The notes beneath the pieces are model-generated. The model made no database searches. It saw nothing but the letters and a program-made list of their open reading frames with translations, and had not been told where the DNA came from. Position numbers and translations under genes: made by a program. From Bacteroidales bacterium (lineage in GTDB: Bacteria > Bacteroidota > Bacteroidia > Bacteroidales > UBA932), in NCBI GenBank assembly GCA_017616475.1, contig JAFZYD010000097.1, forward strand, positions 1 through 46,306: 46,306 nucleotides of DNA, read 5' to 3'. Positions 1 through 7,984 of the stretch are shown one piece after another (the stretch's first letter is position 1; each line of letters starts with the position of its first letter).

Positions 1-1002
1 AATATGGCCGTAATGATGGCCTGCATCAAGCCGGGCGACACCTTTATGGGATTGGATCTGGCACACGGAGGCCACCTCACCCACGGCTCTCCCGTGAATG
101 TATCCGGTATGCTCTACAACGCTGTGGCATACCATCTTAACGAAGAAACCGGCCTGATAGATTACGACGAGATGGAGCGCGTGGCCCGCGAAGCCAAGCC
201 CAAGCTGATAATCGGCGGTGCCAGCGCCTACTCCCGCGAATGGGACTGGGAGAGGATGCGCGCCCTTGCAGACGAAATAGGCGCAATCCTATGGGTGGAT
301 ATGGCCCACCCCGCCGGCCTCATTGCTGCCCATCTGCTCAAGAACCCCGTGAAATATGCCCACATAGTGACCACCACCACCCATAAGACCCTCCGCGGTC
401 CGCGCGGCGGTGCCATAATCATAGGTAAGGATTTCGAAAATCCGTGGGGCGTGAAAACTCCCAAGGGCGTCATCAAAACTATGGGGCAGATGATCAATTC
501 CAGCGTATTCCCGGGCGTACAGGGCGGCCCGCTGGAGCATTGCATCGCCGCCAAGGCCGTGTCGTTCTACGAGGCGCTGCAGCCCGAATTCACCGATTAT
601 CAGAAGCAGGTCCGCGCCAACGCCCAGGCTATGGCGGCCGAATTCGCTTTGCGCGGCTATAAAGTGGTTTCGGGCGGCACCGACAATCACCTGATGCTCA
701 TTGACCTCCGCACCAAGTTCCCCGAACTCACCGGAAAGATGGCAGAAAAGGCCCTCGTGCGCGCCGCCATCACCGTCAACAAAAATATGGTGCCTTTTGA
801 CAGCCGGTCGCCGTTCCAGACCTCCGGCATACGCGTGGGCACGCCGGCCATCACCAGCCGCGGCCTGGCAGAGAAAGATATGATCTGGATTGTGGATCTC
901 ATAGACCAGGTTCTGGCCGCTCCGGAAGACGAAGCGGTAATTGCAAACATCCGCCACAAGGTAACTCAGGCGATGACCGGGCTGCCGCTAAATAAATGGT
1001 AG
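1..1002 (+). CDS. glyA: Serine hydroxymethyltransferase, 5'-truncated by the window edge
   Basis: PLP enzyme that interconverts serine and glycine while charging tetrahydrofolate with a one-carbon unit in the cytoplasm. The frame is open from base 1, so the true start lies upstream; 333 residues are visible and roughly 90 N-terminal residues are missing compared with a usual length near 420. The fragment begins just before the family block [16 protein letters not shown]. The PLP-binding lysine is in [11 protein letters not shown] (codon at 385-387), and the C-terminal block with TPAITSRG is intact. It ends with TAG at 1000-1002, and a promoter for rpsO follows at once, so it is the last gene of its unit. 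The one-carbon units it makes feed purine synthesis and initiator-tRNA formylation; purN and an fmt domain are also in this window. Identification is secure. Confidence 0.97.
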   Translation, partial: NMAVMMACIKPGDTFMGLDLAHGGHLTHGSPVNVSGMLYNAVAYHLNEETGLIDYDEMERVAREAKPKLIIGGASAYSREWDWERMRALADEIGAILWVDMAHPAGLIAAHLLKNPVKYAHIVTTTTHKTLRGPRGGAIIIGKDFENPWGVKTPKGVIKTMGQMINSSVFPGVQGGPLEHCIAAKAVSFYEALQPEFTDYQKQVRANAQAMAAEFALRGYKVVSGGTDNHLMLIDLRTKFPELTGKMAEKALVRAAITVNKNMVPFDSRSPFQTSGIRVGTPAITSRGLAEKDMIWIVDLIDQVLAAPEDEAVIANIRHKVTQAMTGLPLNKW

Positions 1003-1008
1003 AAATTG

Positions 1009-1038
1009 TTGCAAATAAGTAAATTAATGTTACCTTTG
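1009..1038 (+). promoter_or_regulatory. Bacteroidota-type promoter for rpsO
   Basis: TTG at 1009-1011, a 19-base spacer, then TACCTTTG at 1031-1038, matching the -33/-7 pattern (TTTG, TAnnTTTG) of the Bacteroidota primary sigma factor. It starts right after the glyA stop and would give a leader of about 30 bases before rpsO. Confidence 0.7.
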
Positions 1039-1075
1039 CACGCTCAAAAACCATTTAAACCAAATTTTTTGCATT

Positions 1076-1351
1076 ATGTCAGAGTATTTATCAGCAGACA
1101 AAAAGCAAGAGATTTTCGCAAAATACGGGAAGTCTAATGTTGACACCGGCTCTGCAGAGAGTCAAGTTGCTTTGTTTTCCTACCGTATCGCACACCTCAC
1201 CGAGCATCTGAAGCAGAACAAGAAAGACCACAACACTCAGCGTGCACTGCTTCGCCTGGTAGGTAAGAGACGTCAGACTCTTGATTACCTCAAGGAAGTC
1301 GACATCGAAAGATACAGAAATATCATCAAGGAGCTCGGTCTCCGTCGATAG
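1076..1351 (+). CDS. rpsO: 30S ribosomal protein S15
   Basis: Small-subunit protein that binds the central domain of 16S rRNA early in 30S assembly. The 91-residue length is normal for the family. The conserved segments TGSAESQVALFSYRI, HLKQNKKDHNTQRALL and VGKRRQTLDYL are all present. The ATG at 1076 lies about 38 bases after the -7 box and has no Shine-Dalgarno sequence, as is usual in this phylum. It is followed by pnp with a strong hairpin between them, the same rpsO-pnp order as in many bacteria, where readthrough or processing at the hairpin sets pnp level. Identification is secure. Confidence 0.98.
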   Translation: MSEYLSADKKQEIFAKYGKSNVDTGSAESQVALFSYRIAHLTEHLKQNKKDHNTQRALLRLVGKRRQTLDYLKEVDIERYRNIIKELGLRR

Positions 1352-1377
1352 TATCAGCGATACAGAGGAATTAATGC

Positions 1378-1414
1378 GGGCTGCTGAGGGCTTTTGGCCG
1401 AGGCAGCCCCTTTT
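1378..1414 (+). terminator. Hairpin between rpsO and pnp (terminator or processing site)
   Basis: Stem GGGCTGC (1378-1384) pairs with GCAGCCC (1403-1409), with a smaller GGC/GGCC pairing possible in the loop, followed by CTTTT. There is no separate promoter-like box before pnp, so this is probably a partial terminator or an RNase processing site rather than a full stop. Confidence 0.6.
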
Positions 1415-1438
1415 ATAGGCAGAACTATTAATAAAATA

Positions 1439-3760
1439 ATGAACGTAATTAACAAACAGATCCTGCTGAGCGATGGCAGGACAATCGAAATCGAGACCGG
1501 CCGACTGGCAAAACAGGCCGACGGCAGCGCTGTTGTGAAAATGGGTGGCACTATGTTGCTCGCCACCGTTACCGCTGCAAAAGAAGTGAAGGAGGGCACC
1601 GACTTTATGCCCCTCACCGTAGACTACAAAGAGAAGTATTATTCAGCCGGCCGTTTCCCCGGCGGTTTTATGAAACGCGAAGGCAAGTCTTCCGACTACG
1701 AGATTCTCATCTCCCGTCTGATTGACCGCCCCATCCGTCCCCTCTGGCCCGACGACTTCCACCTGGAGGTGTTTGTAAATGTATGGCTTATTTCTGCAGA
1801 GAATGACATCCAGCCCGACGCCCTCGCCGGCCTGGCAGCATCCTGCGCACTGGCAACCAGCGACCTGCCCTTCGGCGGCCCTATCTCCGAAGTACGCGTG
1901 GCACGCATCGACGGCCAGTTCAAAATCAACCCCAACTTCAGCGAAATGGAGCGCAGCGACCTGGAGCTTATGGTGGCTGCAACCGAAGAGAATATTATGA
2001 TGGTAGAGGGCGAAATGAAAGAGGTCAGCGAGCACGATATGCTCGAGGCCATCAAGTTTGCCCACGAAGAAATCAAGCGTCACTGCCAGGTGCAGAAAGA
2101 GCTTATGAAAGAGCTCGGCACCTTCGAGACCAAGCGCGACTATCCTCACGACGTAGAGGACGAAGACCTGCGCAAGGCTGTTCACGATGCTTGCTACGAC
2201 AAGTGCTACGCCCTGGCAAAGAGCGCAAAGCCCAAACACGAGCGTGAGGACGGCTTCAATGCCATCCGCGACGAGTTCCTGGCTACTATCCCGGAGGAAG
2301 AACTTGAGGAGAAGGAGCCGCTGGTGAACCGTTACTTCGGCCACGAGCAGAAAGAGGCTATGCGCAATATGATTCTGGACGAAGGCCTGCGTCTGGACGG
2401 CCGCGCCACCAACGAAGTACGCCCCATCTGGTGCGCTGTGGATTACCTCCCCTGCGCCCACGGAAGTGCAATCTTCACCCGCGGCGAGACCCAGTCCCTG
2501 GCTACCGTTACCCTCGGTACCAAGCAGGATATGAAGGAGATGGACGAGGTGCTGATCCAGGACGACCAGCAGTTCGTACTCCACTACAACTTCCCTCCGT
2601 TCGCAACCGGTGAGGCAAAGAGCCAGCGCGGCGTAGGCCGTCGCGAGATAGGCCACGGTAACCTGGCGATGCGCGCCCTCAAGCCCGTCATCCCTATGAT
2701 GCCCGAGAACCCCTACGCAGTGCGCGTAGTTTCCGATATCCTCGAGTCAAACGGCTCTTCTTCTATGGCCAGCGTCTGCGGCGGCTGCCTGGCACTTATG
2801 GACGCCGGCGTGCAGATTACCAAACCCGTTGCAGGTGTGGCTATGGGCCTTATCACCGACGAGGTCGACCCCAACAACCGCTACGCTATCCTTACCGATA
2901 TTCTCGGCGACGAAGATCACCTGGGCGATATGGACTTCAAAGTGACCGGTACTGCAGACGGTATTACCGCCACCCAGATGGACATCAAGGTAGACGGCCT
3001 TAGCTACGACGTGCTGGAGAAGGCTCTCGAGCAGGCACGCCAGGGCCGTATGCACATTATGGGCGAGATGCTCAAGACCATCGACAAGCCCCGCGAAGAT
3101 TACAAACCGTTCGTTCCCCGCATCAAGAGCTTCGAGGTTGACAAGGAATTCATCGGCGCCATCATCGGCAAGGGCGGCGAGACCATCCAGAAGATCCAGG
3201 CAGAGACCGGCGCTGTCATCAACATCGACGAAATTGACGGCAAGGGCGTTGTGGACATCGCAACCAACGATGCAGAGGCTATGCAGAAGGCATACGACTG
3301 GATCATGGGTATCTGCGCTGTTCCCGAGGTCGGCCAGGTTTACCACGGCAAGGTCACTTCCATCCTGGAATTCGGCGCTTTCGTGGAGATCCTCCCCGGC
3401 AAGGAAGGCCTGCTGCACATCAGCGAGCTCGACTGGGGCAAGACCGAGAAGGTAGAGGACGTAGTCAACGTGGGTGACGAGCTGGATGTCAAGCTCATCG
3501 AGCTGGACGCCAAGAGCGGTAAACTGCGTCTGAGCCGTCGCGCCCTTATGGAGAAGCCCGAGGGTTACGTAGAGCCCGTCCGCAGGCCGCGTCCCAGCGG
3601 TGATCGCAACGGCAGCCGCGACAACCGTCGTGACAACCGCTCCGGTGACCGCCGCGACAACCGTAACGGCGACCGCCGCAGCAACGACCGTGGCGAACGC
3701 CGTCCCCGTCCCGAACACCGCGACAACGCACCCCGCGAGAACAAACCCAGCGAGGAATAA
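1439..3760 (+). CDS. pnp: Polyribonucleotide nucleotidyltransferase (PNPase)
   Basis: 3'-to-5' phosphorolytic exoribonuclease, central to RNA turnover. The ATG at 1439 gives [10 protein letters not shown], the usual family N-terminus; an in-frame ATG at 1394 would add 15 residues that overlap the upstream hairpin and is less likely. Domains in order: RNase PH domain 1, helical linker, RNase PH domain 2 (with [20 protein letters not shown]), KH domain ([16 protein letters not shown]) and S1 domain ([15 protein letters not shown]). The last 60 or so residues form a disordered tail rich in Arg, Asp, Asn and Gly, made of repeats such as RDNR and GDRR, which may add nonspecific RNA binding. The frame is intact at 773 residues. 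It follows rpsO and is closed by a terminator at 3779-3809 shared with rnfA. Confidence 0.97.
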   Translation: MNVINKQILLSDGRTIEIETGRLAKQADGSAVVKMGGTMLLATVTAAKEVKEGTDFMPLTVDYKEKYYSAGRFPGGFMKREGKSSDYEILISRLIDRPIRPLWPDDFHLEVFVNVWLISAENDIQPDALAGLAASCALATSDLPFGGPISEVRVARIDGQFKINPNFSEMERSDLELMVAATEENIMMVEGEMKEVSEHDMLEAIKFAHEEIKRHCQVQKELMKELGTFETKRDYPHDVEDEDLRKAVHDACYDKCYALAKSAKPKHEREDGFNAIRDEFLATIPEEELEEKEPLVNRYFGHEQKEAMRNMILDEGLRLDGRATNEVRPIWCAVDYLPCAHGSAIFTRGETQSLATVTLGTKQDMKEMDEVLIQDDQQFVLHYNFPPFATGEAKSQRGVGRREIGHGNLAMRALKPVIPMMPENPYAVRVVSDILESNGSSSMASVCGGCLALMDAGVQITKPVAGVAMGLITDEVDPNNRYAILTDILGDEDHLGDMDFKVTGTADGITATQMDIKVDGLSYDVLEKALEQARQGRMHIMGEMLKTIDKPREDYKPFVPRIKSFEVDKEFIGAIIGKGGETIQKIQAETGAVINIDEIDGKGVVDIATNDAEAMQKAYDWIMGICAVPEVGQVYHGKVTSILEFGAFVEILPGKEGLLHISELDWGKTEKVEDVVNVGDELDVKLIELDAKSGKLRLSRRALMEKPEGYVEPVRRPRPSGDRNGSRDNRRDNRSGDRRDNRNGDRRSNDRGERRPRPEHRDNAPRENKPSEE

Positions 3761-3778
3761 GCACACCACATAGACAAT

Positions 3779-3809
3779 AAAAAACGCAGCCCTATGGACT
3801 GCGTTTTTT
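3779..3809. terminator. Bidirectional terminator between pnp and rnfA
   Basis: An A-run followed by CGCAG (3785-3789), a 9-base loop, then CTGCG (3799-3803) and six T. The A-run and T-run make it work in both directions, fitting its place between the convergent ends of pnp and the rnf operon. Confidence 0.85.
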
Positions 3810-3826
3810 ATTGCATTGAACTCTGG

Positions 3827-4426
3827 CTACACCATTCCGCTGAAGCCCATAAAGGCGAGGGCCATAATGCCGGCGGTGATGAGGGCGATTGGGATGCCGC
3901 GGAAAGGCTTGGGCACGTCGTTGTATTCGAGCTGCTCGCGGATTGCCGCCATAAGCGTGATGGCGAGGCCGAAGCCGATGGCAGATGCGATGGCGAACAC
4001 CACCGACTCGCCCAGATTGAGCATCTTGGCCGCGCCGCCCAGTGTAAACTGCTTCTGCACGACCATCAACGCCACGCCCAGCACGGCGCAATTGGTGGTG
4101 ATGAGCGGCAGGAAGATGCCCAGCGACTGGTACAGCGCGGGGCTTATCTTCTTGAGGATAATCTCAACCATCTGCACCAGGCCGGCGATGACCAGGATAA
4201 AGGTCACCGTTTGCATATACACCATATTCAGCGGAACCAGCACATAGTACTGAAGCAGCCAGGTCACGCAAGTGGCCAGAGCCATCACGAAGGTCACTGC
4301 CAGGGACATACCCACCGCAGTGTTGACCTGCTTGCTGACACCCAGGAACGGGCAGATGCCCAGGAACTGGGACAATACAATATTGTTAACGAATACTGCG
4401 GAAATCAATATCAGAATGTATATCAT
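3827..4426 (-). CDS. rnfA: Rnf electron transport complex subunit A
   Basis: Integral membrane subunit of the Rnf complex, which couples ferredoxin:NAD+ electron flow to Na+ or H+ movement across the inner membrane. The 199-residue protein has about six membrane segments and the family signature near the N-terminus, [18 protein letters not shown], whose cysteine helps hold an intramembrane iron-sulfur site with RnfE. The second half has the mirrored [10 protein letters not shown]. It is the last gene of rseC-rnfBCDGEA, 3 bases after rnfE, with a GGGAGGAA ribosome-binding site. RnfA and RnfE are homologous with opposite topology. Intact, standard length. Confidence 0.96.
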   Translation of the reverse strand: MIYILILISAVFVNNIVLSQFLGICPFLGVSKQVNTAVGMSLAVTFVMALATCVTWLLQYYVLVPLNMVYMQTVTFILVIAGLVQMVEIILKKISPALYQSLGIFLPLITTNCAVLGVALMVVQKQFTLGGAAKMLNLGESVVFAIASAIGFGLAITLMAAIREQLEYNDVPKPFRGIPIALITAGIMALAFMGFSGMV

Positions 4427-4429
4427 AGC

Positions 4430-5017
4430 CTAGTTCCTCCCTGCAGTTAATTTATTGAACAAAGCCATAAGCAGGCCCAGCACCAGGAACGCGCCCGGGG
4501 CGAGCACGAACACCAGGATGCCGTCGGCGCCCAGGAAATTCCAGCCGAAGAACGAACCGCTGCCCAGAATCTCACGAATCAAACCGATTACCGTGAGCGA
4601 CAGCGTGAAACCAAGGCCGATGCCCAGACCGTCACACGCCGAATCGGCAACGCTGTTCTTGTTGGCGAACGCCTCCGCGCGGCCCAGCACAATGCAGTTG
4701 ACCACAATCAGCGGGATAAACAAGCCCAGAGTCTCGTACAGCGACGGCAGATAGGCCTGCATAAGCAGCTGAATCATTGTCACGAAGGCCGAAATAATAA
4801 CGATGTACGACGGAATGCGCACCTTGTCCGGGATATACTTGGCCACAGCAGAAATAACGATATTGGAGAGGGTGAGCACCACCAGCGTGGCCAGACCCAT
4901 ACCCATACCGTTAAGCGCCGATGTTGTGGTACCCAGCGTAGGGCACATACCCAGCACCAGCACAAAAGTAGGGTTATCTTTTATAATCCCTTTCTTTATA
5001 AGATCCCATTTACTCAT
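4430..5017 (-). CDS. rnfE: Rnf electron transport complex subunit E
   Basis: Integral membrane partner of RnfA in the Rnf ion pump. The 195-residue protein starts with the family block KKGIIKDNPTFVLVLGMCPT, with the conserved cysteine, and carries VVNCIVLGRAEAFA in the middle, followed by a Gly-rich helix pair. About six membrane segments are visible. The start at 5017 overlaps the end of rnfG by 8 bases, and its GGAGG ribosome-binding site is built into the last codons of rnfG, which suggests translational coupling. Intact. Confidence 0.96.
   Translation of the reverse strand: MSKWDLIKKGIIKDNPTFVLVLGMCPTLGTTTSALNGMGMGLATLVVLTLSNIVISAVAKYIPDKVRIPSYIVIISAFVTMIQLLMQAYLPSLYETLGLFIPLIVVNCIVLGRAEAFANKNSVADSACDGLGIGLGFTLSLTVIGLIREILGSGSFFGWNFLGADGILVFVLAPGAFLVLGLLMALFNKLTAGRN
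4434..4441 (-). promoter_or_regulatory. Shine-Dalgarno site of rnfA
   Basis: GGGAGGAA on the minus strand, 7 bases before the rnfA ATG. Sites this strong are rare elsewhere in this window. Confidence 0.7.
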
Positions 5018-5639
5018 CTGAGCCTCCTTCGCCGACCTGCGGCGTAGCTGCGCTCACTGCATCGGGCTCCTCGCCCTTTGCCGTGAGATAAACATTGTAT
5101 GCTTGCTGCACTGCGGCAGTAAACGCCCTTGAAGTGATTGTAGACGCGGTAATTGCATCCACATCGCCGCCGTCCTTGGTCACCGCAAGCGTGCTCTCCG
5201 CGGGGTTCATCCCCTGGAACTGCGTGCGGAAACGGCTGGTTTCGTCGGTCATCTTGGCTCCCAGGCCGGGAGTCTCGCTGTGCGAAATGACAGCTGTAGA
5301 ATAAATCTCGCCGTCGGCAGAAAAGCCCACCATTAGGTTGATGGGGCCGCCGAAACCGGCGGTAGAGGACTCTATTGCGTACCCCACAACCACGCTGTCA
5401 CCCTCCATAGCCTTGTGCACCGCAAACTCGCGGCCGTCGAGCACCACGGTGGTATCGAGCGGCGCACCGTCGAACGCAGGCACCACCTGCGCAATGGCGC
5501 GGGCTGTCTTGTCTGCCATAACCCGGGCAATCTTTTTCTCTGTGGCGGCGTTCACAATGGCCAGCAGGCCCGCGCACACCAGGCAGATGACGCCCAGCGA
5601 AAGCAGCATATTTTTCAAAGAAGATTCCATTTTTGCCAT
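5010..5639 (-). CDS. rnfG: Rnf electron transport complex subunit G
   Basis: Membrane-anchored periplasmic flavoprotein of the Rnf complex carrying covalently bound FMN. The start is set at 5639 (MAKMESSLKN) rather than an ATG 8 codons upstream, because a perfect AAAGGAGGT lies 6 bases before it. One N-terminal membrane segment (MLLSLGVICLVCAGLLAIV) precedes the FMN-binding domain (with GLGAKMTDE). The flavinylation site reads DAITASTITS; the usual core is (S/T)GAT, so this is a TAST variant that still keeps the threonine receiving FMN. The C-terminus is a short acidic, Gly-rich tail. No ApbE flavin transferase gene is in this window. Confidence 0.94.
   Translation of the reverse strand: MAKMESSLKNMLLSLGVICLVCAGLLAIVNAATEKKIARVMADKTARAIAQVVPAFDGAPLDTTVVLDGREFAVHKAMEGDSVVVGYAIESSTAGFGGPINLMVGFSADGEIYSTAVISHSETPGLGAKMTDETSRFRTQFQGMNPAESTLAVTKDGGDVDAITASTITSRAFTAAVQQAYNVYLTAKGEEPDAVSAATPQVGEGGSDE
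5022..5029 (-). promoter_or_regulatory. Shine-Dalgarno site of rnfE
   Basis: AAGGAGGC on the minus strand, 4-5 bases before the rnfE ATG and inside the coding end of rnfG (Glu-Gly-Gly codons). Confidence 0.7.
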
Positions 5640-5645
5640 ATCGAT

Positions 5646-5654
5646 ACCTCCTTT
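5646..5654 (-). promoter_or_regulatory. Shine-Dalgarno site of rnfG (decides the start)
   Basis: AAAGGAGGT on the minus strand, 6 bases before ATG 5639. It overlaps the end of rnfD and argues against the longer start. Confidence 0.75.
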
Positions 5655-6630
5655 ATGCCGCAAAGCGTTTGGGTTTGCAATATTTGTTGAGCAGAGGCAC
5701 CGTCATATTCGCAATCAGGATTGCGAAGGAGACGCCCTCCGGATAAGCCCCGAAATAGCGGATGAGCACCGTCATAACGCCTATAATCACGCCGTAGATA
5801 ATCATACCCACGGTGGTCATTGGCGAAGTGACATAGTCGGTGGCCATAAAAATGGCGCCCAGCAGCAAACCGCCGGACAGCAGATTGAACACCGGACCGG
5901 TGAATTTGTCGGGGTTGATGAGCCAGAAGATGGTGGTAAGCAGCGCCACCGTGCCCAGAATGGTGAGGGGGATGGTGGGGCGGATTACCCTGCGCACCAG
6001 CAGGTAAACGAAGCCCGCGATTAGCGCGAGGGCCGATATCTCACCCACCGAGCCGCCGGCCATTGCAAAGAGCGCCTTCCAACCGGAAAGACCACCCTCC
6101 GCGATAATCTGGCTTGCCGGGATACCCTGGCGCAGCCCCTCGCTGACAGCCGCCAGCGGAGTGGCGCCGCTGAAGGCATCCACGCCCAGCCACCCTGCCG
6201 GCGCAGCCCAGGTAGTCATAGCCACCGGGAAGGAAACCAGCAGGAACACGCGGCCGAAAATTGCCGGGTTAAAAATGTTCTGGCCAAGGCCGCCGAAGCA
6301 CATCTTGGCTATTGCTATGGCAGCGATGCCGCCAATGAAAGCGATCCACCACGACGCTGCCGGGGGGAGGTTGAGCGCCAGCAGCACACCCGTCAGGATG
6401 GTTGCCGAATAGCTGGGCACCTCGCGGTGACGCAGGTAGCGCTCAATCAAAAACTCGCACAGCAGGCAGGTTGCCACGCTCACGGCCAGCAGCATAAGGG
6501 CGTTCCAGCCGTAGAACAGCAGCGACACCAGCACCGCCGGCGACAGTGCTATGAGCACGTCGTTCATCAGATGCCTGGTGGTCACCGGGCTCTGGAAATG
6601 GGGAGCAGGGGAAACTGTTAATGTTGCCAT
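5653..6630 (-). CDS. rnfD: Rnf electron transport complex subunit D
   Basis: Polytopic inner-membrane subunit of Rnf, related to NqrB, with covalently bound FMN on the outer face. The 325-residue protein has about nine or ten membrane segments. Conserved parts include SPVTTRHLMNDVLIALSP at the N-terminus, GGLGQNIFNPAIFGRVFLL, and the flavinylation motif DAFSGATPL whose threonine takes the FMN. The C-terminal FLLVNL-type end seen in some species is absent; it ends KYCKPKRFAA. It lies between rnfC and rnfG with gaps or overlaps of about a dozen bases and has its own strong AGGAGGT site. Confidence 0.96.
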   Translation of the reverse strand: MATLTVSPAPHFQSPVTTRHLMNDVLIALSPAVLVSLLFYGWNALMLLAVSVATCLLCEFLIERYLRHREVPSYSATILTGVLLALNLPPAASWWIAFIGGIAAIAIAKMCFGGLGQNIFNPAIFGRVFLLVSFPVAMTTWAAPAGWLGVDAFSGATPLAAVSEGLRQGIPASQIIAEGGLSGWKALFAMAGGSVGEISALALIAGFVYLLVRRVIRPTIPLTILGTVALLTTIFWLINPDKFTGPVFNLLSGGLLLGAIFMATDYVTSPMTTVGMIIYGVIIGVMTVLIRYFGAYPEGVSFAILIANMTVPLLNKYCKPKRFAA

Positions 6631-6637
6631 ATCTTCT

Positions 6638-6644
6638 ACCTCCT
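6638..6644 (-). promoter_or_regulatory. Shine-Dalgarno site of rnfD
   Basis: AGGAGGT on the minus strand, 7 bases before the rnfD ATG, overlapping the rnfC stop region. Confidence 0.75.
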
Positions 6645-7980
6645 ATTTTTGTGCTCTCGCACGGATAATTTTCATAACATCCGCCTTGCTGGAGCGCACG
6701 ATGTCGAGCAGCGGGATGTGTGCCGGACAGGTAGACTGGCAGCATCCGCACTCTATGCAATCGTAAATCTTGTTCTCCTCCAGGGCGTCGGTGTTGCCGG
6801 CGCGGCCCAGACGGTTCAAACGCCAGGGCTCCAGCCCCATAGGGCACGCCTGGCTGCACTTGCCGCAACTGATGCAGACCGACTCCGGAGTGCGGGCCGT
6901 CTGTGCGGCGGTGAGCAGCAGCAGGCACGAAGAACCCTTCTGCGTGGTGGCCTCCAGGTTGGCGACCGCCTTGCCCATCATAGGACCGCCCGAAACCACT
7001 TTTACGGCATCTTCCGGCAGACCGCCGACTGCGGCCAGAATCTCGGAGATGGGGGTACCGATGCGCACGCGGAAGTTCCTGGGCTGCTCCAGGCACTGGC
7101 CCGTAACGGTCATAATGCGCTCAGTGAGCGGACGGTTCTTCTGAACTGCCTGATATACCGCATAGGAAGTGGCCACGTTCTGCACCACGCAACCGGTATC
7201 TATCGGCAGTCCGCCGGAAGGCACGCGACGGCCGGTGACAGCGTCAATGAGCTGTTTTTCACCGCCCTGCGGATATTTCTTCTTCATTTGGATGACTTCG
7301 ATGCCCACATAGCGCAGCGATGCGTCGCACAGGGCGTCGTAGGCCTCGGGCTTGTTCTCTTCCACGGCAATCACTATGCTCTCCACGCCCAGTACCTTGG
7401 CCATAATGCGCGCGCCCAGCACAACCTCGTGCGGATGTTCGCGCATCAGGCGGTCGTCGGCGGTTACATAGGGCTCGCACTCGGCGCCGTTAATAATGAG
7501 GTACTCCGCCTTCTTGTCCTTTGGCGGGCAAAGCTTTATGTGGGTCGGGAAGGTCGCGCCGCCCATACCCACGATGCCGGCGGCCTTGATCTTCTCCAGC
7601 AACTGCTCTGCAGTGCCTTTGATGTCGCGCTCCACGCGGTCGGTGGTGTTTATGCCTTCGGCATATTCGTCACCCTCCACATCGATGCAGACGTGCATCA
7701 CCATATTGCCGGCTATGTCGGCGCGCGGCTCCACGGCCGTCACTGTGCCGCTCACGGAAGAGTGCACGAAGCCCGACACAAAGCCGGTGGGGGCGCCAAT
7801 CACCTGCCCGACCTTCACGGTGTCGCCCTTCTGGACAACGGGGGTTGCGGGCGCGCCCAGGTGCTGCGCCATAGAAATGGCCACCTTCTTGGGCAGAGGG
7901 AAGGTCTCTATCGCGACGTCGCGGGAGAGCTTGTTCTCGGCGGGATGTACGCCGCCCATCTTGAATGTCTTCAGTTTCAT
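6643..7980 (-). CDS. rnfC: Rnf electron transport complex subunit C
   Basis: Peripheral cytoplasmic subunit that exchanges electrons with NAD(H). The 445 residues contain, in order, the RnfC barrel-sandwich N-terminal domain (GGVHPAENKLSRD), a Rossmann-like FMN/NADH-binding domain related to the complex I 51-kDa subunit (GMGGATFPTHIKL; EPYVTADDRLM), a SLBB domain and two [4Fe-4S] ferredoxin motifs, CISCGKCSQACP and CIECGCCQSTCP. It lacks the long Ala/Lys-rich C-terminal extension of gammaproteobacterial RnfC. Start at 7980 with GAGGAGGT 6 bases upstream, overlapping the 3' end of rnfB. Confidence 0.97.
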   Translation of the reverse strand: MKLKTFKMGGVHPAENKLSRDVAIETFPLPKKVAISMAQHLGAPATPVVQKGDTVKVGQVIGAPTGFVSGFVHSSVSGTVTAVEPRADIAGNMVMHVCIDVEGDEYAEGINTTDRVERDIKGTAEQLLEKIKAAGIVGMGGATFPTHIKLCPPKDKKAEYLIINGAECEPYVTADDRLMREHPHEVVLGARIMAKVLGVESIVIAVEENKPEAYDALCDASLRYVGIEVIQMKKKYPQGGEKQLIDAVTGRRVPSGGLPIDTGCVVQNVATSYAVYQAVQKNRPLTERIMTVTGQCLEQPRNFRVRIGTPISEILAAVGGLPEDAVKVVSGGPMMGKAVANLEATTQKGSSCLLLLTAAQTARTPESVCISCGKCSQACPMGLEPWRLNRLGRAGNTDALEENKIYDCIECGCCQSTCPAHIPLLDIVRSSKADVMKIIRARAQK

Positions 7981-7984
7981 CGCT

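Noticed and set aside
1394..1438. Upstream ATG giving pnp 15 extra residues
   Set aside because: The extra part overlaps the rpsO-pnp hairpin and is not conserved; the family N-terminus begins at 1439.
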